Source: UMGS1387 sp045541355 (GTDB lineage: Bacteria; Bacillota; Clostridia; Oscillospirales; CAG-382). Taken from it: a stretch of 64,000 nt of DNA. Positions 51,982-61,663 of this stretch are shown here, in pieces. The DNA is taken from the NCBI GenBank assembly GCA_045541355.1, contig JAZQIW010000053.1, positions 21,784 to 85,783 of the forward strand. Direction: 5' to 3'. Each line of letters begins with the position of its first letter. The first letter of the stretch is position 1. The position numbers and the translations under genes were made by a program. The notes under the pieces are model-generated. The model ran no database searches and was not told the origin of the DNA. It saw only the letters and a list, made by a program, of their open reading frames with translations.

Positions 51982-52569
51982 TTATTCAGCTGCGCCCGCC
52001 TCAGCAATTTCTGAAGCGTTAATGTTAGAAAGCTCGCTCTTTGCCTCCGGCGAAAGCATATTCTCCGCCAGCTCCAGAGCCTTATCTTCAAGTTCATCAT
52101 CTGTAAGATAAGGAGTGGGCTCACTATCAGGCATGATGCTGTCAATCATTGCAATGTGCTTTTTATACGCATCATAAAGTGCATCTTTAAAGCCTGCAAC
52201 GGCATCTTCACATTCGGCAAGCTTGTCTCTTTCCGCCGCAACCTTTGTTCTGTAAACCTCAAGAATTCTGTCGCAGCTTTCGGAAACAGAGCTCTTGATT
52301 TCATTAGCCTTTTCCTTTGCATCGTTGACAATCATGTCTGCCATCTTCTGAGCATTTACGATTGTGGCAGAAATTGTGCTCTCCTCGCTCTTTGCTTCAT
52401 CGAGCCTTGAGAGTGCCGCCTGATACTTGCGTTCAAGCTCTGCATATTCCGCATATGCCTCGTTATATCTTGAAAGAAGGAAAGAGATATACTCGTCAAC
52501 CTCACCGGGTGCATAGCCCTTGATTGCTTTGTTGAAAGCATTTCTCTTTAAATCCTGAGGAGAAATCAT
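51982..52569 (-). CDS. divIVA: DivIVA family cell-division protein
   Basis: 195-residue coiled-coil protein that senses negative membrane curvature at poles and septa. The N-terminal membrane-binding domain (ISPQDLKRNAFNKAIKGYAPGEVDEYISFLL) is followed by coiled coil (about 40-130) and an acidic tail. ATG 52569 after AAGGATGG. Position after ylmH is the standard Firmicutes order. Confidence 0.93.
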   Translation of the reverse strand: MISPQDLKRNAFNKAIKGYAPGEVDEYISFLLSRYNEAYAEYAELERKYQAALSRLDEAKSEESTISATIVNAQKMADMIVNDAKEKANEIKSSVSESCDRILEVYRTKVAAERDKLAECEDAVAGFKDALYDAYKKHIAMIDSIMPDSEPTPYLTDDELEDKALELAENMLSPEAKSELSNINASEIAEAGAAE

Positions 52570-52590
52570 AATACTTACCATCCTTAAATT

Positions 52591-53394
52591 TTAAATCATT
52601 TTATGAATTGTCGCCCTTGTTCTTCCCTTTCGGGTAAGGGTACCGACCTCATGCAGCACAAATCTTCCATAACCGCGAACAGAGAGAATATCCCCCTCAC
52701 AAAGACAGAAGTCGCATCTCAGCTCCTCAAAGTGATTTACACTTACAAGACCTGAAGCTATCAGCTGTTTTGCTTTTTCCCGTGAGACGTTAAGAGCAAG
52801 ACCTATTATGCAGTCAAGCCTTTCGGATGCAACGGTTCCCGCAATTTCAGCATACTTTTTCTCTAAAACAGGAAGCTCTGAAAAAGCAACACGTACACAT
52901 TTAACCTTATCTTTCGCGACAAACTCAAGATTTTCAAGAACAAAATCAGCCGCAACCTTTGTAAGACAAACATATGCACTTTTTCCGTCATCGGAAACAA
53001 AAATATCTCCGACTGTTTCTCGTTTTATTCCAAGTGCCAGCACAGAACCGAGACAGTCTCTGTGTGAAAAGGAAGAAAAACCTGAGCCTTGAATCTTCAC
53101 AGCGGTCATATCAAACATGGAAACAAACACATCGTTCTCCCCGTTTTCATCGGAATATCCGTATATATCGCGGGGAAACAGACCAATTATCTTTCTTTCA
53201 GCATATTTAAATCCGCCAAAATCAAAAACAACAAGCTCATCTTTAAACTGCATCAAATATTCATTGGCAATTCTCAATTGCCTGCCGTCGAGAAAATTTG
53301 TAAACTCAGGGCTGTACCTCTCGATACATCTGCTTTTTAAATCCGACAGCCTCTGTAAAAACAGAGAATCATCTTTTCCGTCAACCTTAATCAT
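52591..53394 (-). CDS. ylmH: YlmH-like S4-domain RNA-binding protein
   Basis: 267 residues. The C-terminal S4 domain (RLDCIIGLALNVSREKAKQLIASGLVSVN region) plus the preceding YlmH fold (FDFGGFKYAERKIIGLFP, HRDCLGSVLALGI) define it. The family is linked to ribosome rescue and division clusters. Start overlaps the yggT stop by four bases. Confidence 0.93.
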   Translation of the reverse strand: MIKVDGKDDSLFLQRLSDLKSRCIERYSPEFTNFLDGRQLRIANEYLMQFKDELVVFDFGGFKYAERKIIGLFPRDIYGYSDENGENDVFVSMFDMTAVKIQGSGFSSFSHRDCLGSVLALGIKRETVGDIFVSDDGKSAYVCLTKVAADFVLENLEFVAKDKVKCVRVAFSELPVLEKKYAEIAGTVASERLDCIIGLALNVSREKAKQLIASGLVSVNHFEELRCDFCLCEGDILSVRGYGRFVLHEVGTLTRKGRTRATIHKMI

Positions 53395-53657
53395 AACAAT
53401 GCGCCCAATATTGTAAGAAGAATATATGTCACAAGAAACGGAATGTCAAACATCATCGGGACATTAAAGCCCAAAGAGTCAAACAGAGACCTAACAGGCG
53501 TTATCACCCATTCCGTAACAGTAAACAGAAAATCTCCAAGACGGGTATCGTCAAGTCCCGGAATCCAGGAAACAATTGCACGGGCAAACATCATAAACTG
53601 AAGAACATCAATAAAAATGCCAACAGTAGACTTGACAAATATGACAAACAAAAGCAT
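53391..53657 (-). CDS. ylmG: YggT family membrane protein (YlmG-like)
   Basis: 88 residues, two membrane helices flanking the conserved RAIVSWIPGLDD and WVITPVRSLF motif. Family proteins take part in division or membrane organisation. Between sepF and ylmH as in most Firmicutes. Confidence 0.92.
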   Translation of the reverse strand: MLLFVIFVKSTVGIFIDVLQFMMFARAIVSWIPGLDDTRLGDFLFTVTEWVITPVRSLFDSLGFNVPMMFDIPFLVTYILLTILGALL

Positions 53658-53667
53658 CTTCTATAAA

Positions 53668-54144
53668 TTAGAAGCTAATGCCGTTACCTTCAGCATCCTG
53701 ACCGGGAGCAGCCTGTGTTGCACCTATGCTTTCATTTGATACTGCTACATTACTCGGAGTAATAGCATATGTGTTGTCAGCAACCTTCTGTACACCGCCG
53801 CCAAGTGCATAAGCCGCACCGGAAAGAAAGTCAATAAGACGACGAGCAGTTTCACGGTTTGTATTTTCAAGGTTAAGAAGAACCGTCTTCTTAGTGAGAA
53901 GAAGATCAGCAATCTGTGTTACTGTATCATAGCTCTTGGGGGTAACAACTCTCATTTCAATCGAGGAACCTGCCATTGTGACATTTGCACCGCCTCTGCC
54001 GGAATAAGAGCTTTCAGAAGGACGCACCGCGCCTCTGTCCTCTTCTACATACTGTTCGTCTTCACCGTAAAAATCATCAGCATAGTTTTCATCGGTTTCA
54101 ACCGCATCGGGGAAAAGCTTTTTGCCAAATTCTTTAAGTCCCAT
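53668..54144 (-). CDS. sepF: Cell-division protein SepF
   Basis: 158 residues. N-terminal amphipathic membrane-targeting helix (MGLKEFGKKLFPD), acidic and Gly/Ser linker (about 14-60), then the SepF core (VVTPKSYDTVTQIADLLLTKKTVLLNLENT, RRLIDFLSGAAYALGG). SepF tethers FtsZ to the membrane. The acidic linker is long but not exceptional. Confidence 0.95.
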   Translation of the reverse strand: MGLKEFGKKLFPDAVETDENYADDFYGEDEQYVEEDRGAVRPSESSYSGRGGANVTMAGSSIEMRVVTPKSYDTVTQIADLLLTKKTVLLNLENTNRETARRLIDFLSGAAYALGGGVQKVADNTYAITPSNVAVSNESIGATQAAPGQDAEGNGISF

Positions 54145-54184
54145 TATTAAATCCTCCTAAATAGTATATTAATTATTTTATTAA

Positions 54185-54967
54185 CTAATTTCTGCTGCCG
54201 AACAGACCCCTTCCGATTCTCACAATTGTTGCACCTTCCGTAACAGCTTGTTCAAAATCGTCAGACATACCCATTGACAGTTCTTGCATATCTATATTAT
54301 CTAATTTTTTTTCCGATATGTCAAGGAATAATTTCATAATTTTTTTAAAAAACGCCTGATTTTTGTAACTTTTTTTTGTATTTTCGGTTTTTTCACAATT
54401 TAGACATTCTTCGCCCTCATTATTCGGGGTGTTATCAACAATTTGACATACGGGCGGTATACACATCAGTCCTACTACTTTAATGTTCGGAAAAACCGAC
54501 AATTCTCCGAGAAAATCGCAAAGCTCCTCCGGCAAAACTCCACCCTTAGATTCCTCTTGCCCTATATTAACCTCAACAAGCACCTTCATAACCTTATTGA
54601 GCTTTGCACATCTTTTGTCAATTTCCTTTGCAAGCTTAACAGAGTCAACAGAATGTATCATGCTCACCTTATCAACAATATACTTTACCTTGTTGGTCTG
54701 AAGTCTGCCGATGAAGTGAATATCAACGTTTTCTTTATCTATACTGTCATACTTTTCAAGAAGCTCCTGCACCCTGTTTTCACCAATGCAGCGGATTTTA
54801 CCTTCATGTATGGCAAAGTTTACAGTATCCGCATCAACCGTCTTTGTAGCTGCGAGAAGAACAACGTCCTCTGCACTTCTTCCGCTTTCTGCCGTAGCAC
54901 GACAAATGGCGCTTCTTGCAGATTCAATGTTTTTGAGAACAGTTTCTCTTGAGAACTTTTCGCCCAT
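54185..54967 (-). CDS. YggS-type pyridoxal-phosphate homeostasis protein
   Basis: 260-residue alanine-racemase-fold PLP-binding protein. Conserved: VVLLAATKTVDADTVN with the PLP Lys, GENRVQELLEKYD, HFIGRLQTNKVKYIV, ELSMGMSDDFEQAV and VRIGRGLFG. Between IPP (about 175) and ELSMGMS there is extra sequence of some 20 residues, Lys/Asn-rich with two Cys, beyond the usual length (about 225-235). ATG 54967 after GAGGTG. Upstream of sepF as usual. Confidence 0.92.
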   Translation of the reverse strand: MGEKFSRETVLKNIESARSAICRATAESGRSAEDVVLLAATKTVDADTVNFAIHEGKIRCIGENRVQELLEKYDSIDKENVDIHFIGRLQTNKVKYIVDKVSMIHSVDSVKLAKEIDKRCAKLNKVMKVLVEVNIGQEESKGGVLPEELCDFLGELSVFPNIKVVGLMCIPPVCQIVDNTPNNEGEECLNCEKTENTKKSYKNQAFFKKIMKLFLDISEKKLDNIDMQELSMGMSDDFEQAVTEGATIVRIGRGLFGSRN

Positions 54968-54975
54968 ATAACACC

Positions 54976-56292
54976 TCAACCGATTATCTTTCCGTCAAAC
55001 AAATCCTTACCTGAAACTATAACATTATCATACAGCGAAAGATACTTGATTTCGCTGAGCTTTTCCCTAAGAGACTCATCCTGTTCGTTTTCAAGCTCTT
55101 CAAATATCTTGTTGCTCGTCTTATAGTCACAAATATAATAGCCTTCTGTTTCGTCAATAATTTCGACTCTTCTGAAACGCACAACATCTCCTACGAGTAC
55201 ATAAACACCGTTGACGCCGTCAATGACTCTGAGTGCCTTTTTGGGAACAGAAAGCCCTTCGACATTGTCGAGTACAATTTTTGCGCTCTGGCTTCTCTTA
55301 TAATTAAAATCGGAGGGCAACACATTAACTCTGAAAACAGCAAGTGTTCTCGCAGAGGATGTTTCGCTGATAATCTTTGTAAGCTTCATACGAATTTCTT
55401 TATCAGCGTTTTCGGGGAATGACAGAACATAGCTGTTTCCCTCCGAGATACCTGCCATATCATCAGCATTTATGCTGCACACAACATACCAAACAAAATC
55501 GTTGACTATCTTTACTGCTCCCGACTTCAAAAGCTCACTGTCGGCAACGGCACCTGTAAATTCATCAAAATTATTAAGAGTGATGCCTTCAACCTTATCA
55601 ATGTCAAAAATCTCCTCATATCCGTCTACATCACCGTAAAAGTATCCCGAAGATGTTGCCGTTAAGCCGGAAGACAGTGAGTTGATCCTGCTTTCAATAC
55701 TGTTTTTTTCTTTAATGAGTCTTTCCTGTTCCTCGCTGTAATCAAATTCGGAATCAATAATCAAATCCCTTTTATTAAGTTTTACAAGAAAATCAGACGA
55801 ATTTTCAATAGCCGAGGAAAGATCGCCTTCTGACGCACCTTTATAGATATCCGAGAGAACGTCGGAAATATCCTTATCAATTTCCGCAAGGTCACTGATT
55901 ACATATTCAGAGTCAATCTTACTATCCTCAAGTATATCAAGCCTGCGCTGTATTCTGTTTATCTCATCCTGAAGAACCGTGTCCGTAGAATCAGAATAGA
56001 CATTTGCAAGAAGCTGCCCCTTGGATACTCTGTCTCCCTCGGAAACAAGCGTTACAATAGCACCGTCGTTCTCTTTCTTTATAACCGTCTCATCTCTGAA
56101 AATATATGCTTCGGCATCAACATCATCATTAAGTCTTACAAGCATTGCCGTCTCGGTTTCAAGACCTGAGTCAAATCCGCTTACTGTTTGCAGATAAACA
56201 TAGACAAGCACACCCGCAAACAATAATACCATCAGCACATTTTTTACTATTTTTACAGGGTCGCAGAAATATTTGGAAAATCTGTCCATCAT
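54976..56292 (-). CDS. HlyD-like membrane adaptor protein
   Basis: 438 residues. One N-terminal membrane helix (about 18-34, VLMVLLFAGVLVYVYL), a barrel-sandwich half (GAIVTLVSEGDRVSKGQLLANV), a coiled-coil hairpin (about 95-205), then beta domains (VPKKALRVIDGVNGVYVLVGDVVRFRRVEI). This is the HlyD/MFP plan, but there is no ABC or RND transporter beside it. It is coupled to miaA (ATGA overlap) and stands next to yggS-sepF, suggesting an envelope or division role; inference only. Confidence 0.82.
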   Translation of the reverse strand: MMDRFSKYFCDPVKIVKNVLMVLLFAGVLVYVYLQTVSGFDSGLETETAMLVRLNDDVDAEAYIFRDETVIKKENDGAIVTLVSEGDRVSKGQLLANVYSDSTDTVLQDEINRIQRRLDILEDSKIDSEYVISDLAEIDKDISDVLSDIYKGASEGDLSSAIENSSDFLVKLNKRDLIIDSEFDYSEEQERLIKEKNSIESRINSLSSGLTATSSGYFYGDVDGYEEIFDIDKVEGITLNNFDEFTGAVADSELLKSGAVKIVNDFVWYVVCSINADDMAGISEGNSYVLSFPENADKEIRMKLTKIISETSSARTLAVFRVNVLPSDFNYKRSQSAKIVLDNVEGLSVPKKALRVIDGVNGVYVLVGDVVRFRRVEIIDETEGYYICDYKTSNKIFEELENEQDESLREKLSEIKYLSLYDNVIVSGKDLFDGKIIG

Positions 56293-57233
56293 TTATCCTC
56301 CGCAAGGTAATCTTCAACAAGAAGTGAAGCAATTCTGAAAACTTCATCATCGCTTTTGTCATCTTTGTAAATCCATTTGATATCGCCGTTTCTTCTAAAC
56401 CATGTAAGCTGTCTTTTTGCATAGCGTCTTGAATTTCTTTTTAGCACCTCAACACAGTTTTCAAGGCTGTCTTCACCTCTAAGATAAGGCACAAGCTCTT
56501 TATAGGCGATAGCCTGAGATGCGGTTTTGGTTTGCATAACACCATCCTCCAGCAAAGACCTTGTTTCCTCAAGCAGCCCCGCCTCAAGCATCTTATCAAC
56601 ACGCATATCAATTCTTCCGTAAAGCGTATCTCTGTTTTCATAATCAAGACCGATTATGAGACAGTCGCGTTTTTTTGCAGAGAGCTTTGTTCTTCTGTTC
56701 CACTCGGAAATTGTAACTCCTGTGGTTTCATATACTTCAATTGCACGTATTACTCTTTTTACGTTATTGGGAGCGATATTTTCCGCAGCCTCGGGGTCAA
56801 TCTCATACAGCTTATTATGAAGTGCCTCGATTCCCAATTCTTGCGCTTGCATTTCAATTCTTTCACGAACAGTCGCATCATTTGTAAAATCATTGAATAA
56901 AAGCCCCGAAACAAAGCTTGAAATATAAAGACCCGTACCTCCGCAAAAAACAGGAAGAACGCCCCTTTTATTAAGCTCTTCACAAACTCTTGAAGCATCA
57001 CTAACATAATCGGAAACAGAATATTCGGTTCCCGGCTCGAAAATATCAATAAGGTGATGCTTAACCGAGTCCATTTCCCGGGCTGTCGGCTTTGCAGTGC
57101 CGATATCCATTCTTTTATAAATCTGCATGGAGTCGCACGAGACAACTTCACCGCCAAATTTTTTACAAAGCTTTACTGCCAAATCACTTTTTCCCGTAGC
57201 CGTAGGACCGACTACTGCTATAATTTTACTCAA
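56289..57233 (-). CDS. miaA: tRNA dimethylallyltransferase
   Basis: 314-residue enzyme adding a dimethylallyl group to A37 of tRNAs that read UNN codons. P-loop GPTATGKSDLA, CDSMQIYKRMDIGTAK, GGTGLYISSF, and RYAKRQLTWFR at the end. The start is TTG at 57233, placed five bases after GGAGAG and overlapping the EamA stop; the in-frame ATG at 57254 would overlap the EamA gene further and lacks a site. Confidence 0.93.
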   Translation of the reverse strand: MSKIIAVVGPTATGKSDLAVKLCKKFGGEVVSCDSMQIYKRMDIGTAKPTAREMDSVKHHLIDIFEPGTEYSVSDYVSDASRVCEELNKRGVLPVFCGGTGLYISSFVSGLLFNDFTNDATVRERIEMQAQELGIEALHNKLYEIDPEAAENIAPNNVKRVIRAIEVYETTGVTISEWNRRTKLSAKKRDCLIIGLDYENRDTLYGRIDMRVDKMLEAGLLEETRSLLEDGVMQTKTASQAIAYKELVPYLRGEDSLENCVEVLKRNSRRYAKRQLTWFRRNGDIKWIYKDDKSDDEVFRIASLLVEDYLAEDK

Positions 57234-58179
57234 TGGAATCTCTCCGTACATCAATCATTTTCTTTTCGGGAAGCTGTGCAAGCATTATTGCAGCAAACAT
57301 TATAACGCATCCTGCAATCTCTTTTTCATTGGGAAGCGAAAGCCTTCCGCCGCCGAAGGTAGGAACCAGAATAAACACCACAACCTCAGAAAGCATTGCA
57401 AAAACCGACTCAAAGCTCATAACAAGCGATGCAAGTGTCGGAGGTGTATACTTCTGTCCGACAATTTGAAGTGTATAGGCAATTCCCGTAGAGCCGATAC
57501 CCGCATAGAGTATTTCACCCCAGGCAAGGTTAATTTCAGAAATTTTCGGTTCTTCAAAAACAAACATACACACGCAAGAAATAATGCCTGCAACTACAAA
57601 CTGAACAAGTGAAAGCTTTACACCGTCAACCATTGGTACAACATAGTCAACAACCATTATATGTACAGCAAAAACAACAGCACACAGCATTACATATATG
57701 TCGCCCTTAACAAAGCTCTGTGTACCCTCGGACATACACAGAAGAAACAACCCGACAACAGCCATAGCAATACCAAGAAGAACATTAATCGGGACTTTTT
57801 TCTTTAAAAACAGTCCGAGTACAGGAACAACAAGCATATACATTGCAGTAATAAATCCTGCTTTTCCGGCTTCAGTACCGTAAAAAATGCCAAACTGCTG
57901 GAGATTCATCGCACCAAAAAGAACTATGCCGCAGACGGTTCCTCCAACAATCAAAGTTTTTACCTGTTTTTTATCGGGTTTTACATATGTGCCCTTTTTC
58001 TTAGCCGTGAAATCAAGAACAAAAGACAGAGCCAGCAAAAAAAGCGTTCCTACAATGCTTCTGATGCCCTGAAAGGTAAAAGGTGAAAGCTCAACCGACG
58101 ACTGAGCAACAAAGGTGCTGCCCCAGATAACGGTAGCAAGTAAAATATATATTGTTCCTTTTAGTTTTTTTGTCTGCAT
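57226..58179 (-). CDS. EamA/DMT family transporter
   Basis: 317-residue membrane protein with ten helices in two EamA repeats (LLATVIWGSTFVAQSS start of repeat 1; MLCAVVFAVHIMVVDY start of repeat 2). Drug/metabolite transporter superfamily; substrate unknown. Three bases after cca and overlapping the miaA start, so it belongs to the same transcript. Confidence 0.9.
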   Translation of the reverse strand: MQTKKLKGTIYILLATVIWGSTFVAQSSVELSPFTFQGIRSIVGTLFLLALSFVLDFTAKKKGTYVKPDKKQVKTLIVGGTVCGIVLFGAMNLQQFGIFYGTEAGKAGFITAMYMLVVPVLGLFLKKKVPINVLLGIAMAVVGLFLLCMSEGTQSFVKGDIYVMLCAVVFAVHIMVVDYVVPMVDGVKLSLVQFVVAGIISCVCMFVFEEPKISEINLAWGEILYAGIGSTGIAYTLQIVGQKYTPPTLASLVMSFESVFAMLSEVVVFILVPTFGGGRLSLPNEKEIAGCVIMFAAIMLAQLPEKKMIDVRRDSIE

Positions 58180-58182
58180 GGG

Positions 58183-59388
58183 TTAAATCTCCTCTGTAAC
58201 GGTGCAATATGATTTTGCTCTTTCAACAAGTGCATTGTTTTGATTGGGAACAAGCCCATTGATAACATCCTCAAGCAGATGCCTCAGAATAACTCCTGTC
58301 TTGGATGGATGAATGCTGCAGGATTTGATGATTTCATCGCCCTTAATGTCAAGACCGCCTATTGTCATACATTCATTATTCTCAACAAATCTGCAAAGGG
58401 TATCATAAGCAAAACTATATCGTTCATCGCCGTATTTGCAGAAAAGATATTCATATATCAGCTTTGCGGTATTTACGCCTGTTTCCGAAACTGCAAGCTT
58501 TATTTCACGCTCGGAGAATTTTTCACGGTACTGCTCCGAAACAGCCACAACCGTTGAAACATTCTTTACGGTTTTACTATCGAACTTCAGGTGCTTTAGT
58601 TCAACAGACAAGTTGCCGTCACCCGAAAAGGTACTGAAAAGAGTGCACAATTTCACTGTCATGGACATATGCTCTGCCCTTCTGACAGCCTCTTTGTTAA
58701 TACCTAAAAGCAAAGGAATAACCGTCTTTATAACGTCAAAATACTCAGAAAGAACATCTGCTGCAAAGGAGCCGTCAAGAATTCCGCACAGCTCGTCATT
58801 AATGCGTTCAAGAGCAATGCTTTTCAACAGCTGTTTTTTTTGATGCAGAGCCTTTGATGTTCCATATTCAATCTCAAAGCCAAGACGCGACGAAAACCTA
58901 AGTGCCCTTAGGATTCTGAGTGCGTCCTCTTCAAATCTAACATCAGCCTGTCCGACAGAAATAATGCGTTTATTCTCAATATCTTGTCTTCCGCAAAAAG
59001 GATCCACAAAGCCTCTTTTCGGCGAATAGGCAATTGCATTCATGGTAAAATCACGCCTCGAAAGGTCGTCCTCTATTCTGTCGGTAAAGGTAACGCTTTC
59101 GGGATGTCTTGAGTCTTTATACTCACCGTCTATGCGGTATGTGGTAACCTCAACCGTCTCCTTATCAAACACAAGCGTGATTGTTCCGTGCTTTTTGCCG
59201 ATATCAAGGGTTTTTATATCAGAAAAGCATTGGAGAATCTCATCGGGAAGGGCGTTTGTTGTAATATCAAAATCATGGGGAGTTTTTTTCATCAGAAAAT
59301 CTCTGACACACCCCCCTACAAGATAAGCGCTAAAACCCTTTTCTTCAAGTCTGTCAAGGGAAAAACCGACAAACCCAGGAAAATTCAT
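58183..59388 (-). CDS. cca: CCA-adding tRNA nucleotidyltransferase
   Basis: 401-residue nucleotidyltransferase of the polA/cca class II family. LVGGCVRDFLM and HDFDITTNA hold the metal-binding Asp pair, followed by RRDFTMNAIAY, RFEEDALRILRALRFSSRLGF (the RRxxR-type segment) and C-terminal helical parts. It completes or repairs tRNA 3' ends. First gene of the long reverse-strand unit running to ackA, with a promoter at 59421-59449. Confidence 0.92.
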   Translation of the reverse strand: MNFPGFVGFSLDRLEEKGFSAYLVGGCVRDFLMKKTPHDFDITTNALPDEILQCFSDIKTLDIGKKHGTITLVFDKETVEVTTYRIDGEYKDSRHPESVTFTDRIEDDLSRRDFTMNAIAYSPKRGFVDPFCGRQDIENKRIISVGQADVRFEEDALRILRALRFSSRLGFEIEYGTSKALHQKKQLLKSIALERINDELCGILDGSFAADVLSEYFDVIKTVIPLLLGINKEAVRRAEHMSMTVKLCTLFSTFSGDGNLSVELKHLKFDSKTVKNVSTVVAVSEQYREKFSEREIKLAVSETGVNTAKLIYEYLFCKYGDERYSFAYDTLCRFVENNECMTIGGLDIKGDEIIKSCSIHPSKTGVILRHLLEDVINGLVPNQNNALVERAKSYCTVTEEI

Positions 59389-59420
59389 TTATAACGCCCC
59401 CTTTTATTACATACTGAAAC

Positions 59421-59449
59421 AGTATAACACACATTTATAAATATTTCAA
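59421..59449 (-). promoter_or_regulatory. Sigma-A promoter of the cca operon
   Basis: Minus strand TTGAAA (59449-59444), 17 bases, TATACT (59426-59421), about 32 bases before cca. Confidence 0.78.
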
Positions 59450-59463
59450 TATATATTTTTTAC

Positions 59464-59498
59464 AAAAAAAGCCTGACAAGCGGTAAGGCTTGTCAGGC
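59464..59498 (-). terminator. Terminator of the GntR-ABC operon
   Basis: Perfect ten-base stem GCCTGACAAG/CTTGTCAGGC (59471-59498), minus-strand tail TTTTTTT. Confidence 0.93.
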
Positions 59499-59512
59499 AA
59501 AGGGTTTGATAT

Positions 59513-61663
59513 TTAGTCAAAATAGTAGAGTCTGTCATCATAATCCTTGAAGGATTGAAAATATGACAAAAGCTCGGGAAGAGCATCAAAGGTCATGGTA
59601 AAGGTTGTTGATGCATTTGTCGAATTATTATAATGAATTACAAAATGGAATCTTGCGTACACTTCCTCACCGATAGGATATTCGGGAACATAATTCAGAA
59701 TAAAATCATAAAGCTCCTGTATATCCTGCTTTTCGGCAAAGTAGCGTTCGGTGTAGGTAGTTTCGTAATCATCGGCAAGCTGTATTGTCTTATCGACTAC
59801 TGCTTTTTCTTCATAGTAGTGCTTTTCTGCGTAATCGTTGGGATAATACGAAAAATCATTCTTAATTACCTCACCAATTCCTACACTTATATACTTTATG
59901 TCATCAACGCCGAGAAGCCTTTCATCGGTCAGCAGGCCAAGGTCTGTAAGCACCTTAATCGTATTGACGTCGCCTGCATCTATATCATAGTTATCGCAGA
60001 AGGTATTGTAATATGTTGACCCGTCAACACCAATCATGGGTACAGAATACTCAACCTCGATTGTTGTCAATGAATTATAATCCTTGGCAAGCATTCTTTC
60101 AAAGGTAATATTCTCTCTGTCCTTCTTCAATGCCTCAACAATCAGCTTTGCCTCGTTGCTGGAGCCTGTATATACGGCTATGCTGTCCTCTTCAAACAAA
60201 CCGCTTCGCTCATCATATACCCATATCGTATCATATCTCTTTTCGGTTCCGTCAACAACAGGATATTTCCAGCTTCTGTAAACATCACTTTCGTGAATCG
60301 GCTTTATAAACTGCTTGACTTCTTCTCCTGTAAGAGAATATGTTCTTGAAAGCTTTCTTCCGTTTTTAAGGGTATAGGTAAAGGTAATGTTATTACGCCA
60401 TGAGTAATCGGTCGCAACATTCTTACTCTGATTTCGAGTTTCAATCATATGAGAATGAAGTGCCCTGAAATTCTGTATATCGTCCTCAGCAGTAAATTCG
60501 GTAGTCAGCGGTTCTTTACGTGTTGCCTTGATGCTGTTGCCTTCATAATACACAATATCGGTGTTATATACATCCATTCTGCTGTCGCTGACGGAAACAA
60601 CCTCATCAAGGTCAGGTATTCTCGATTCAAAGCCCGTAAGGTCAAATTTAAACACAGAAAATGTCACGAGAACACATACAAGCGTCGCGCCGATAGGCTT
60701 CAGCACACCCTTCAAGGAAAAGCTTTTGTTTGACAGCATATGTGCAACTATTACACCGACAGGTGCAAAGACAAACATCACAAGCGCAGATTCAATATTC
60801 CAGAAGCCCCAGCAATAGAAGAAGCCGAGAACGCCCGAACAGAAGCCGAACAGCACCTTAAACAGTCCGCGAAGGTTTGTAAAGGCTATTACCTCTCCGT
60901 AGTTTTCAAGATGTCTCTTGTTATAAACAAAGAAGGACATTGCACCGAAAACAGCAATCATGCAAATGTAAATGAATGCCTTTGGCGTTAAAAGCGATTG
61001 CGGTGCAAGATAAATGTTCTCAAGCAGCCATTCAAACGCGCTGTCAGAGCTGCTGTATCCGTAAAGATAAAGCTCACACAGCGAGGACAAAAAGGCTGTA
61101 ATAAAGAGCGGCAAAAGGGCGAAAATCACCGTAAATATGCCTCCTGCTACGGTATTGCCCGACAGCATCGAGATAAACACGGTAAGCGTAAGAATAACAA
61201 GGGAATACAAAAGATATACGCCAATGCTCTTTAGAAGCCAGCTTATTCTCATTCCGTCATTAAGAGCCGCAAGGCATACGGCAGAGTTTACAAGAACGGG
61301 AATAACAATAAGTATAACCGCACTTACATAATGGGAGAGCATTACCGTACTTCTCTTTACGGGAAGTCCGTGGAAGAAGGAAACGGAATTTGCGCTGTTC
61401 ATATACGTAAAGAGCGAAAGACCGAGAAAGCCTGCAAGTCCTATTCCGAATACTATACATACCGAAAGGTCATCAAAAACTCTTGAAAAGAGATATTCCT
61501 CTCCCCGTGCGGCACTTGAATATGTAACATAATGCTCCATATACTCAAGCAGAGGTGCGGCAACAAGAAGAACGGCAAACAGCGTAACAAGGGCGGATGT
61601 CCACCACAGGCGTTTAAGGTCGCTTTTGACTATTGTCTTAAAGCAGGATAGTTTCAAACTCAT
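59513..61663 (-). CDS. Large ABC-2 type transporter permease
   Basis: 716-residue membrane protein. Six or more helices in the first 350 residues (WWTSALVTLFAVLLVAAPLLEYME first), then a large soluble domain (about 370-715) with no family I recognise. Encoded behind an ATPase and a GntR repressor, as in YtrA-type antibiotic-responsive exporters. Start ATG 61663 follows GGAGGTATGG and overlaps the ATPase gene by 26 bases. Confidence 0.85.
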   Translation of the reverse strand: MSLKLSCFKTIVKSDLKRLWWTSALVTLFAVLLVAAPLLEYMEHYVTYSSAARGEEYLFSRVFDDLSVCIVFGIGLAGFLGLSLFTYMNSANSVSFFHGLPVKRSTVMLSHYVSAVILIVIPVLVNSAVCLAALNDGMRISWLLKSIGVYLLYSLVILTLTVFISMLSGNTVAGGIFTVIFALLPLFITAFLSSLCELYLYGYSSSDSAFEWLLENIYLAPQSLLTPKAFIYICMIAVFGAMSFFVYNKRHLENYGEVIAFTNLRGLFKVLFGFCSGVLGFFYCWGFWNIESALVMFVFAPVGVIVAHMLSNKSFSLKGVLKPIGATLVCVLVTFSVFKFDLTGFESRIPDLDEVVSVSDSRMDVYNTDIVYYEGNSIKATRKEPLTTEFTAEDDIQNFRALHSHMIETRNQSKNVATDYSWRNNITFTYTLKNGRKLSRTYSLTGEEVKQFIKPIHESDVYRSWKYPVVDGTEKRYDTIWVYDERSGLFEEDSIAVYTGSSNEAKLIVEALKKDRENITFERMLAKDYNSLTTIEVEYSVPMIGVDGSTYYNTFCDNYDIDAGDVNTIKVLTDLGLLTDERLLGVDDIKYISVGIGEVIKNDFSYYPNDYAEKHYYEEKAVVDKTIQLADDYETTYTERYFAEKQDIQELYDFILNYVPEYPIGEEVYARFHFVIHYNNSTNASTTFTMTFDALPELLSYFQSFKDYDDRLYYFD

